Source of the DNA: Aliarcobacter sp.
Lineage (GTDB): Bacteria; Campylobacterota; Campylobacteria; Campylobacterales; Arcobacteraceae
Reading direction: 5' to 3'
Assembly (NCBI GenBank): GCA_023268955.1
Contig: JALRJW010000189.1
Span: 1 to 10,715, forward strand
Length of the DNA stretch: 10,715 nt
A program made the translations under genes and the position numbers. This document shows, in pieces, positions 1 through 6,895 of this stretch. Positions within the stretch are counted from its first letter, which is position 1; each line of letters opens with the position of its first letter. The notes under the pieces are model-generated. The model had not been told where the DNA came from and did no database searches. It saw only the letters and a program-made list of their open reading frames with translations.

Positions 1-539
1 GTGAACATATCGCTTTAGATGCTTCTTTAGCAATAATCGCTGCTTTAAATGAGATAAGTTTAGAAGAGATTAGAGTAAATATCTTAAATTACAAAGGTAT
101 TAAAAAAAGATTTGATTTTGTTCAATCAAATGATAATTTTATGGTTATTGATGATTATGCTCACCATCCAACAGAGATAAAAGCAACTATAAATTCTGTT
201 AAACAATACTCAAATTTAAAGAATGTTTCTAAAAAAATCGTGATTTGGCAACCCCATAAATATTCAAGAACTATTGATAATTTAGAAGGTTTCAAAGCTT
301 GTTTTGAAGGTTGTGATGAATTGGTTATTTTACCAATTTGGACAGTTGCAAATGAGAAAAAAGTTGAAATAGATTTTGCTAAAGAGTTTTCAAAATATAA
401 TCCAATTTTCGCAAATTCTATAAAAACTAGCAATGGAATGATTCAACTAATTGATGATAACAAAGTTATAAAAACTTACGAAGATGGACTTGTTTTGGGT
501 GTAGGTGCTGGAGATATCACTTATCAACTTAGACATTAG
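1..539 (+). CDS. murC: UDP-N-acetylmuramate--L-alanine ligase, C-terminal part (5' end outside window)
   Basis: The frame is open from base 3 to a TAG stop at 537-539 and encodes about 178 residues; the family is usually 430-450 residues, so this is the last 40%. MurC is the cytoplasmic ATP-dependent ligase that adds L-alanine to UDP-MurNAc, the first step of the peptide stem of peptidoglycan. The visible part holds the end of the central Mur ligase domain (an Ala-rich helix beginning EHIALDASLA, then GIKKRFDF) and the C-terminal domain. Diagnostic motifs are DDYAHHPTEI at about residues 47-56 of the fragment, WQPHKYSRT, and VGAGDI near the end. The internal ATG at 141 is not the true start, because the homologous reading frame continues upstream to the window edge. 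nhaA follows after 67 bp on the same strand. The identification is strong from the AHHP and QPH-YSRT motifs. Confidence 0.95.
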   Translation, partial: EHIALDASLAIIAALNEISLEEIRVNILNYKGIKKRFDFVQSNDNFMVIDDYAHHPTEIKATINSVKQYSNLKNVSKKIVIWQPHKYSRTIDNLEGFKACFEGCDELVILPIWTVANEKKVEIDFAKEFSKYNPIFANSIKTSNGMIQLIDDNKVIKTYEDGLVLGVGAGDITYQLRH

Positions 540-559
540 TTTAAATTTATAAACACTAA
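536..559 (+). terminator. weak AT-rich hairpin after murC
   Basis: GTTTA (539-543) can pair with TAAAC (550-554), and TTA (536-538) with TAA (557-559) across a 2-nt bulge. GTTTTAT follows at 561-567. The stem overlaps the murC stop codon. It has few G-C pairs, so it is at best a weak intrinsic terminator and could be chance in AT-rich DNA. The rest of the 540-606 gap holds only AT-rich sequence, with a possible -10-like TAAAAT at 573-578 and the nhaA ribosome binding site. Confidence 0.22.
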
Positions 560-606
560 AGTTTTATCGTATTAAAATTAAAATAACTAGTTTTTAAAGG
601 CTAATT

Positions 607-1797
607 ATGCAAATTTTAGTACGAAGATTCTTGAAAAAAGAATCAACTTCTGGCATTATTTTAATGATTGTTACTATATTAGCATTAATACACAGTAATA
701 GTTTTTTATCAGAATACTACAACGCCTTTTTGCATACAAAAGTCACTTTTAAAATCGAAGATTTATTTGAAATTTCAAAGCCATTAATACTTTGGGTTAA
801 TGATGGTCTTATGGCAATTTTCTTTTTGCTTATAGGTTTAGAAATAAAAAGAGAATTGATTCTTGGACATCTCTCTTCTTTATCTAAAATTGCCCTTCCT
901 GGAATTGCTGCAATTGGCGGAATGTTAGTTCCTGCATTGATATTTGTTTATTTTAACTGGGGTGATGAAGTTGCTATGAAAGGTTGGGCTATTCCAACAG
1001 CAACTGATATTGCTTTTGCTTTAGGAATTTTATCGCTTTTAGGAAATAGAATACCTGTTTCTCTTAAAATATTTTTGATGGCCCTAGCTATTTTTGATGA
1101 TTTAGGTGCTATATTAATTATTGCATTTTTTTATACCCATGATTTATCTTTACTATCGCTTCTTTTTGCCCTGTTATTTACAATAATTTTATTTGCTATG
1201 AATAAATTTAAAATTACTTCATTAGTTGCTTATGCAATCGTAGGAACAATACTTTGGGCATGTTTACTAAAATCCGGAGTTCACGCAACTTTAGCAGGAA
1301 TTATAATTGCTTTTGCTATTCCCTTAAACGCAATAAATGAAAAAAGAAGAAGATTTTCTCCTGTAAAAAGTTTGCAACATCACATTCATTTTTGGGTTGC
1401 TTTTTATATTTTGCCAATATTTGCTTTTATGAATGCTGGAATAGATTTAAGAGGAATGTCTTTAGAGAACTCTTTTAATAATGTATCATTAGGAATAATT
1501 TTAGGACTTTTTTTAGGTAAACAAATTGGTGTGTTTACATTTGTTTTTTTAGCTGTAAAGTTCAAATTAGCAACGCTTCCAAAGTGCACAACATGGATTC
1601 AAATGTATGGAGTTAGTGTTTTAACAGGTATTGGTTTTACTATGAGTTTGTTTATTAATTCATTAGCATTTCAAGATAGTGATATTTTCTATTATACAGA
1701 TAAATTAGGAATATTAATTGGTTCAATATTATCAGGAATTTTAGGTTATTTTATACTTTTAGGTACTAAACCTAAAAAATATTGCAATATAGATTAA
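607..1797 (+). CDS. nhaA: Na+/H+ antiporter NhaA
   Basis: This 396-residue inner-membrane protein exchanges cytoplasmic Na+ (or Li+) for external H+ and controls sodium and pH homeostasis. Length matches the family (about 390). It is hydrophobic throughout, with roughly 12 membrane segments. Residue numbers run one to a few above E. coli NhaA. ATDIAFALG places Asp134 at the E. coli Asp133 position. The ion-binding pair is Asp164-Asp165 in FDDLGAI (E. coli Asp163/164). Lys305 in FLGKQIGV matches the essential Lys300. GIGFTMSLFI at 341-350 is the conserved segment of helix XI. All key residues are present, so it should be functional. The ATG at 607 is preceded by AAAGG at 596-600, a suitable ribosome binding site. 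It lies 67 bp after murC and may be read from murC or from a weak promoter in the gap. The stop is 4 bp from the convergent dprA stop. Confidence 0.97.
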   Translation: MQILVRRFLKKESTSGIILMIVTILALIHSNSFLSEYYNAFLHTKVTFKIEDLFEISKPLILWVNDGLMAIFFLLIGLEIKRELILGHLSSLSKIALPGIAAIGGMLVPALIFVYFNWGDEVAMKGWAIPTATDIAFALGILSLLGNRIPVSLKIFLMALAIFDDLGAILIIAFFYTHDLSLLSLLFALLFTIILFAMNKFKITSLVAYAIVGTILWACLLKSGVHATLAGIIIAFAIPLNAINEKRRRFSPVKSLQHHIHFWVAFYILPIFAFMNAGIDLRGMSLENSFNNVSLGIILGLFLGKQIGVFTFVFLAVKFKLATLPKCTTWIQMYGVSVLTGIGFTMSLFINSLAFQDSDIFYYTDKLGILIGSILSGILGYFILLGTKPKKYCNID

Positions 1798-1809
1798 TTC
1801 ACTAATTAA
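1794..1809. terminator. small inverted repeat spanning the convergent nhaA and dprA stops
   Basis: TTAATT (1794-1799) and AATTAA (1804-1809) form a perfect 6-bp inverted repeat with a 4-nt loop, CACT. The stop codons of both genes lie inside it. On the plus strand ATTTTTG follows a few bases later; on the minus strand a run of T follows about 20 bases later. With no G-C pairs in the stem, a bidirectional terminator is only a possibility. Confidence 0.25.
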
Positions 1810-2590
1810 CAATAATTTTTGAATTTTCTATTGTAATTTTCCCCTCTAATTCATATTCAAAAACCTTTGATTGATATTTTAGTACAGCTTCATCATATGA
1901 TGGATAGTTTTTGCAGTATTCTAAAAATTCATCATTTAAAATCTCTTTTTTATAATTTGGCATTAGAGATTCAATAAAAGAATCAACATCATAAATTACT
2001 TCAATTAATCCTTTTTTTAGATACTCATTTGTTCCTAAACTATCATTTATTCTATGTGGAAGAGTGTAAACTTTTTTATTCATTTTTAGGGCATATTCAA
2101 TGGAAGAAATTGTCCCAGAATTTAGATCTGCTTGGGATACTATTAAAATGTCTCCTAAAGCTACAACTATTTCATTTCTATGTACAAAGGTATATTTACG
2201 TGGTTTCTCACCTGCTTTATATGCTGATATTACTAAGCCTTGTTGTTCAATTTCTTCAATAAGTTTTTTATTTATACTTGGGTATTTGATATCTAAACCA
2301 TTAGCAACTACAGCTATGGTATTTTTGGGTGAGGCAGCTTTGTGCACAATTGCATCAGTACCCATTGCAGCGCCACTTACAACATAAATATTACAAGATG
2401 ATAGTTTAGTAGAAATTTCATTTATTAGAATTTTGGTATAAGAAATTGGTTTTCTTGTTCCTACTATTGAGACTTTTTTCTTTTTTAATAAATTTGTATT
2501 TCCAATGTAAAAAATATCTTTTGGATAATTTTTCATGCTATTTAATTCTGGAATTAAAAAATCTATTTTATCAAATTTATCATCAATCAT
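1802..2590 (-). CDS. dprA: DNA-processing protein DprA (Smf family)
   Basis: DprA is a cytoplasmic protein that binds incoming single-stranded DNA during natural transformation and loads RecA. The 262-residue protein has the Rossmann-like core seen in the family: SIVGTRKPISYTK at 41-53, VVSGAAMGTDAIVHKAA at 70-86 (family form SGxAxGID..AH), TIAVVANGLDIKYPSIN at 91-107, then HRNEIVVALGDILIVSQA at 137-154 and NSGT at 157-160. The C-terminal 45 residues, ending EYELEGKITIENSKIIVN, resemble the short winged-helix end of DprA proteins. It lacks the N-terminal SAM domain of longer homologues; the length is close to the compact Helicobacter-type protein. The ATG is preceded by AAGG about 7 bases upstream. 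It is last in the ilvC-deacetylase-dprA series, 47 bp after the deacetylase stop. No other competence gene is visible. Confidence 0.93.
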   Translation of the reverse strand: MIDDKFDKIDFLIPELNSMKNYPKDIFYIGNTNLLKKKKVSIVGTRKPISYTKILINEISTKLSSCNIYVVSGAAMGTDAIVHKAASPKNTIAVVANGLDIKYPSINKKLIEEIEQQGLVISAYKAGEKPRKYTFVHRNEIVVALGDILIVSQADLNSGTISSIEYALKMNKKVYTLPHRINDSLGTNEYLKKGLIEVIYDVDSFIESLMPNYKKEILNDEFLEYCKNYPSYDEAVLKYQSKVFEYELEGKITIENSKIIVN

Positions 2591-2598
2591 AAAAAGCC

Positions 2599-2625
2599 TT
2601 TATATAATAAAATATATTATATAAA
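2599..2625. repeat. 11-bp AT-only inverted repeat and possible dprA promoter
   Basis: TTTATATAATA (2599-2609) and TATTATATAAA (2615-2625) are perfect reverse complements around a 5-base centre. They fill most of the 47-bp gap between the deacetylase stop and the dprA start. On the minus strand the right arm contains TATAAT (bases 2616-2621), a perfect -10 box placed to start transcription about 20 bases before the dprA ATG. No clear -35 is seen, which is normal for this group. The repeat may be a promoter/operator for dprA or simply a symmetrical AT tract; with no G-C pairs it is a poor terminator. Confidence 0.4.
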
Positions 2626-2637
2626 ACTATTTATTAA

Positions 2638-3759
2638 TTATAATTGATGAACAAAAACAGTTTGTATTTCTTCTAGAATTTCTTGAGAATTTTTAAGAAC
2701 TTCAAAAGTTTCTTTATAAGGATGACCTATCGCAATGGCAAAGCCATTTTTTTTAGCAAGAGTAACAGCTTTTAGCAGTTGGTTTTTAATATAGGTTTTA
2801 TCTTTGTTATTATCTATAAATGTATTTCTTACATAAAAAGGCATAGCATATTTTTCGGCATATTTTTTAGCTACAGAGTTTGGTGAGGTTCTACTATCTA
2901 CAAAAATGAAGTTGTATTTTTTTAATGCTTTATATAAATTATCCATAGCATTATCATTTTCAGTGAATACAGAACCTGTGTGATTATTAGTGTAAATTAC
3001 TTTTGGATAAAGTTCTCTAAGATGTTTAATTCTTTTTTCAATAATTTCGTAAGAATCTCTAGTATTTAGAACATCTTTTTCTTGACTAGTAAAATTAGGT
3101 GAAGCTTCAAGGGGTAAATGAATCATATGATTTTCAACATCTTGAGCTATATTGGCAGAATTTGGATGAACTTTTGTTGGAGGTAAAAATGCTAAATTTA
3201 CTGTATATCCTATTTCTTTAGCTTTTTTAATTTGATAGCTTGTTGTAATATCATCAATAATGATTGCTAATTTTGGTTTTGAAGATAATAAAGTATTTTC
3301 TAACTCTTTTTGTTTATTTTCATAAACTTTTTCTGTTTTGGTTACTATTTCTTTATCAGGAAAAACTTTTTTTTCAATATTCGTTTTTTCTTTTAATTGC
3401 TCTTCTTTTTTATCATCATTATGTTCAACTTTTGGATGAGTTTCATAGTCAACATTAAACTCTTTTGTAATCTCTTCAAATTGATATTTTGGAAGTTTAT
3501 CATCATTTTTTACAGAAGAAATGATATTATCTTTAGTTAATTCTTGAGTTTTTTTAATTTTTGATTCAATTTTTGCTGATGCTTCGTTTATATTTTTATT
3601 TGAACTATTTTTAAATAATAAAAAATAAGAGGCTGTACTTGCTAGTAGTGCAAATAAAAATATAAATAAAAATGGTATTAATGGATTTTTAGTTTTTTTA
3701 ATATTTTTTTTATTTCTAGATTTTGTATGTGGTCTTTTTTTTGTAGTTTTAGTAGACAT
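2638..3759 (-). CDS. membrane-anchored divergent polysaccharide deacetylase family protein (Polysacc_deac_2 / YibQ type)
   Basis: The 373-residue product has three parts. Residues 1-25 are a very Lys/Arg-rich cytoplasmic tail. About 27-49 form one hydrophobic segment, which should leave the rest in the periplasm as a signal anchor. Residues 50-160 are a charged low-complexity linker rich in Lys and Glu. The catalytic-type domain is 161-373: KLAIIIDD at 163-170, HLPLEAS at 214-220, NNHTGSVFT at 258-266 (the family usually reads NNHMGS), FVDSRTS at 286-292 and IGHPYKET at 344-351. These Asp and His positions match the metal-binding deacetylase fold. The natural substrate is not established; a role on cell-wall or surface glycan is inferred. 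It follows ilvC by 34 bp and precedes dprA, an order I recall from Campylobacter. No good ribosome binding site precedes the ATG, only a hairpin. Three poly-A tracts lie within the first 25 codons. Confidence 0.85.
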   Translation of the reverse strand: MSTKTTKKRPHTKSRNKKNIKKTKNPLIPFLFIFLFALLASTASYFLLFKNSSNKNINEASAKIESKIKKTQELTKDNIISSVKNDDKLPKYQFEEITKEFNVDYETHPKVEHNDDKKEEQLKEKTNIEKKVFPDKEIVTKTEKVYENKQKELENTLLSSKPKLAIIIDDITTSYQIKKAKEIGYTVNLAFLPPTKVHPNSANIAQDVENHMIHLPLEASPNFTSQEKDVLNTRDSYEIIEKRIKHLRELYPKVIYTNNHTGSVFTENDNAMDNLYKALKKYNFIFVDSRTSPNSVAKKYAEKYAMPFYVRNTFIDNNKDKTYIKNQLLKAVTLAKKNGFAIAIGHPYKETFEVLKNSQEILEEIQTVFVHQL

Positions 3760-3768
3760 AGATTAAAT

Positions 3769-3793
3769 TTCTAAAGGGAAAGCCCCTTTAGAA
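3769..3793 (-). terminator. strong 10-bp hairpin directly after ilvC
   Basis: Read on the minus strand, the ilvC TAA is followed at once by TTCTAAAGGG, loop GCTTT, then CCCTTTAGAA: a perfect 10-bp stem with a 5-nt loop. The sequence after it, ATTTAATC, is a poor U-tract, and only 9 bases separate the stem from the deacetylase ATG. It could be a partial terminator, or a 3' stabiliser that lets ilvC be expressed more than the genes behind it. The structure is certain in the sequence; the function is inferred. Confidence 0.6.
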
Positions 3794-4816
3794 TTAGTTA
3801 GTTTCTTGATTAACGATTTTTTTAGCTGCAATCCAAGGCATCATAGATCTTAAGTTTGCACCAGTTTGTTCGATTAAAGAAGCTCTAGAATTTTTTCTTT
3901 CAGCATTCATTCTTGGGTATCCTGCTTGACCTTCTAAGATAAAGTCTTTAGCAAATCTACCATCTTGAATCTCTTTTAATAATTCTCTCATTGCTTGTTT
4001 AGACTCATCATTGATAACTCTTTTACCAGCAATATAATCACCATATTCAGCAGTATTAGAAATAGAATATCTCATATCAGCAATACCACCTTCATACATT
4101 AAGTCAACGATTAATTTTAATTCGTGTAAACACTCAAAGTATGCCATCATTGGATCATATCCAGCTTCAGTTAATGTTTCAAATCCAGCTTGAACTAATG
4201 CAGTAGCTCCACCACATAATACAGCTTGCTCACCGAATAAATCAGTTTCAGTTTCATCTTTGAAAGTAGTTTCAATAATACCTGTTCTACCACCACCGAT
4301 AGCTGAAGCATAAGCTAAAGCAACATCTTTAGTATCTCCAGAAGCATCTTGGTGAATTGCGATTAAGTCAGGAATTCCTCCACCTTTTGTGAATTCAGAT
4401 CTAACAGTGTGACCTGGAGCTTTAGGAGCAACCATCATTACGTTAGTGTTTGCATCTGGTGTAATTCTTCCGTAGTGAATGTTAAATCCGTGACCGAATG
4501 CTAAATAAGCACCAGCTTTTAAATTTGGTTTGATTTCGTTTTTGTAGATGTCAGCTTGATTTTCATCTGGTAATAAAATCATAACTACATCAGCAGCTGC
4601 AGTTGCTTCAGCAACAGTTTTAACTTCAAAACCTTTAGCTTCAGCTTTTTTCCAAGAAGAACCATCTTTTCTTAAACCAACGATAACTTCAACACCTGAA
4701 TCTCTTAAGTTTTCAGCGTGAGCGTGACCTTGAGATCCAAATCCAATCATTGCAACTTTTTTTGACTTAATTAAGTCGATATTACAGTCTTTGTCATAGT
4801 AAACATTTAATGCCAT
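3794..4816 (-). CDS. ilvC: ketol-acid reductoisomerase, class I
   Basis: IlvC is the second common enzyme of valine, leucine and isoleucine synthesis. It is a Mg2+-dependent cytoplasmic enzyme that isomerises and then reduces 2-acetolactate or 2-aceto-2-hydroxybutyrate. At 340 residues it is the short class I form. The nucleotide-binding fold has MIGFGSQGHAHAENL at 23-37, with Arg49, Ser53 and Ser54 in the loop that usually confers NADPH preference. Then come GHGFNIHYG (His109), MVAPKAPGH (Lys132) and TDLFGEQAVLCGG, giving metal ligands Asp192 and Glu196. Glu228, Glu232 and Ser253 complete the site in ECLHE and SISNTAEYGD. All catalytic residues are present. Its ATG follows AAAGG by 8 bases, and a TATAAT box lies about 30 bases upstream. 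The base composition is less extreme than in the neighbours, as expected for a highly expressed gene. No biosynthetic partner gene is adjacent. Confidence 0.98.
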   Translation of the reverse strand: MALNVYYDKDCNIDLIKSKKVAMIGFGSQGHAHAENLRDSGVEVIVGLRKDGSSWKKAEAKGFEVKTVAEATAAADVVMILLPDENQADIYKNEIKPNLKAGAYLAFGHGFNIHYGRITPDANTNVMMVAPKAPGHTVRSEFTKGGGIPDLIAIHQDASGDTKDVALAYASAIGGGRTGIIETTFKDETETDLFGEQAVLCGGATALVQAGFETLTEAGYDPMMAYFECLHELKLIVDLMYEGGIADMRYSISNTAEYGDYIAGKRVINDESKQAMRELLKEIQDGRFAKDFILEGQAGYPRMNAERKNSRASLIEQTGANLRSMMPWIAAKKIVNQETN

Positions 4817-4851
4817 TTGTATACCTTTGTATAAATTTTTGGCAGATTATA
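4817..4851 (-). promoter_or_regulatory. ilvC promoter -10 and ribosome binding site
   Basis: On the minus strand GGGTATAAT is present, with TATAAT at bases 4846-4851. This predicts a start near 4839 and a leader of about 23 bases. AAAGG lies within that leader, 8 bases before the ATG. There is no recognisable -35 hexamer. The site falls in the 46-bp gap after the histidine kinase, so ilvC need not depend on the sensor pair's transcript. No leader peptide, T-box or attenuator fits in the short leader. Confidence 0.65.
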
Positions 4852-4862
4852 CCCAAAGTTCT

Positions 4863-6893
4863 TTAAATTTTAGGTAATTCAATTCTAAAACAAGCCCCAA
4901 ACTCTTTTTTATTATCTAATTCAAACTCTTTATTAAAAGCAGTTAAGTTACCTTGCATGTGTTTTTCAATGATTTCTTTACTCATATAAAGCCCAATACC
5001 TGTTCCTTGAGATTGATGTTTAGTCGTAAAATATGGGTCAAATATTTTATCTTTAATTGAGTCATTAATACCACCTGCGTTGTCTGTAATTTCAAATACA
5101 CATGAATTATCAGTTATGAAAGTTTCTATTAATACAATTCTGTTTTCATGAACTTTTTCCACTAAAACATCTTTTGCATTGTTTAGAATATTTAAAAATA
5201 CTTGAGATAATTCATTTGGAAAACCATTAGTCATTAGATGATTCTCATTATATTTTTCATGCAATTCAATATGATATTCAGAATACGAAGCACTTGTTAT
5301 AGTTTTTGTATTTCTGAAAATATTCACCATATCAAAGTTTGTTTTTTCTTTATCCTCTTTAAAAAATGATCTGAAATCTTCAATAGTTTGCGTTAAGAAA
5401 CCAATATAATTCATAATATTTGAAAAAGATTTTTTAATATCATTATTGCTAGCTATTCCTAAATCAATTTGCACAGATGCTGAAGATGCCGTTGAAGATA
5501 TAGCAGAAAGTGGTTGTCTCCATTGGTGAGCAATATTACCTATCATTTCACCTAAAGCTGCAAATCTAGTTTGTTGAATAATTTTTTTATCTTTTTCCCT
5601 TGATTTTTCAACTTCTAAATTAATTTTTTGTTCAAGATTTTCATTTAATTCAGTTAATTTCTGTGTTTTTTCTTTAACAATTTCTTCAAGATTTTCACTA
5701 AATGATTTTAATTCTTTTTGTATCTCTATCTCTTTTGAAATATCATTTAAACTAATTATTATAAACCTATGATCTTCATCAACTTGCTTTTCTTTTGCAG
5801 TAATTGTAAAGTATTTGATTACACCCCTTGATTGTAATGCAACTTTGTGAAGTTTCTGTTGATTTTTCATTATATAATCATGCCATCTTAGACCATCGTA
5901 ATCTTTGTCAATTATATATTGAGGATCATTTAAATCTATAAAAAAGTCACAAATACATAAATGTTCTTTTTTGAAGTCTTCAAAATCTGAATAATTTTCA
6001 AAAAAATCAATTAATGCTGTATTTGCATCAATCATTTTGGTCCCATCACTTACAACAACAATATTTGGTTGTCCATCTAAAACACCTCTTGAATAGTTTT
6101 TTTGTATTTCAAGTGTTTTTGTTGAGGCTATGATTTGTTTAGCAATTATCATTCCAAGAAAAATTACAGCTAAGATTATGAATAGTACAAATAACATCTC
6201 TAACTTTTCATACTGTTTTTTTTCTAGAATGATTCTATTTTCTAAATCTTTTAGAATTTGATGTCCATCATATTGGAGTCTGTTTGTATTTTCAATAACT
6301 CTATCAAAAAAAGCAGGAGATTTTTTGTAAAATCTTTTAATTTTCCTAACTTGTTTTGCATATTTTTCATAATCTTTTTGTGATAAAAATAGTTCTGATT
6401 GTTTAATCATTTCATCAATTTGTATTAGCATGCTCTGAAATTGTGAAAGTTTTGGATCAATATCAATTGATTCAAGGGATATTTCATTTGTTTCATTAAA
6501 GTAAGTGATTGTTTTTTTAATTTCAGGATTATTTAGTATATTAAGATTTATTATTACATCAACAGAGCCACCTTTATTTAATACATTTAAGTTTGACTTT
6601 ATGTGATTTATAGTTTTTGAAATTTCATTTTTTAATAAAATTCTTGTTTTTTGATTAGTTGAAATTGTTGCTAATTCATAAAAATCTGATTTAATTTTGT
6701 TTAAATCTTGGATAATTATTTGTCCAATCTCAATTTTTGCTTTTTGATTTTCAGTTTTACTATCTAGTTTACTAATTAAACTTTGAAAGAATAAATGTAT
6801 ACCAATTAAGGAAAACACGCCAATTATGAACATTAAAACTAAAAGTATTAGTTTATTTAATGTATTTTGAGATTGAATTTTATTTTGTAGCAT
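4863..6893 (-). CDS. membrane sensor histidine kinase with helical periplasmic domain and PAS domain
   Basis: The 676-residue protein is a complete inner-membrane sensor kinase. A membrane segment at about 14-39 and a second at about 232-254 enclose a 190-residue, predominantly helical periplasmic domain. A PAS-like domain follows at about 265-388, containing the Cys pair HLCICDFF at 311-318. A coiled coil at about 390-440 leads to the dimerisation/phosphoacceptor helix, GEMIGNIAHQWRQPLSAISS at 448-467, with His456 as the likely phosphorylated residue. The ATPase domain has the N box NELSQVFLNILNNAKD (560-575), DNAGGI (604-609), the F box IFDPYFTT (617-624) and GTGIGLYMSKE (630-640). It has no receiver domain, and no response regulator is in the window. 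It starts 2 bp after the stop of the upstream binding-protein gene and has no good ribosome binding site of its own, so translation is probably coupled. The ligand is unknown; it is probably sensed through that binding protein. Confidence 0.92.
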   Translation of the reverse strand: MLQNKIQSQNTLNKLILLVLMFIIGVFSLIGIHLFFQSLISKLDSKTENQKAKIEIGQIIIQDLNKIKSDFYELATISTNQKTRILLKNEISKTINHIKSNLNVLNKGGSVDVIINLNILNNPEIKKTITYFNETNEISLESIDIDPKLSQFQSMLIQIDEMIKQSELFLSQKDYEKYAKQVRKIKRFYKKSPAFFDRVIENTNRLQYDGHQILKDLENRIILEKKQYEKLEMLFVLFIILAVIFLGMIIAKQIIASTKTLEIQKNYSRGVLDGQPNIVVVSDGTKMIDANTALIDFFENYSDFEDFKKEHLCICDFFIDLNDPQYIIDKDYDGLRWHDYIMKNQQKLHKVALQSRGVIKYFTITAKEKQVDEDHRFIIISLNDISKEIEIQKELKSFSENLEEIVKEKTQKLTELNENLEQKINLEVEKSREKDKKIIQQTRFAALGEMIGNIAHQWRQPLSAISSTASSASVQIDLGIASNNDIKKSFSNIMNYIGFLTQTIEDFRSFFKEDKEKTNFDMVNIFRNTKTITSASYSEYHIELHEKYNENHLMTNGFPNELSQVFLNILNNAKDVLVEKVHENRIVLIETFITDNSCVFEITDNAGGINDSIKDKIFDPYFTTKHQSQGTGIGLYMSKEIIEKHMQGNLTAFNKEFELDNKKEFGACFRIELPKI

Positions 6894-6895
6894 TA

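Noticed and set aside
1779..1790. Perfect 12-base palindrome ATATTGCAATAT near the 3' end of nhaA
   Set aside because: It lies inside coding sequence, has no loop to form a hairpin, and such palindromes are common by chance in AT-rich DNA.
1404..3458. Open frames opposite nhaA, dprA and the deacetylase
   Set aside because: They are antisense shadows of well-supported genes, with low-complexity products and no ribosome binding sites or recognisable motifs.
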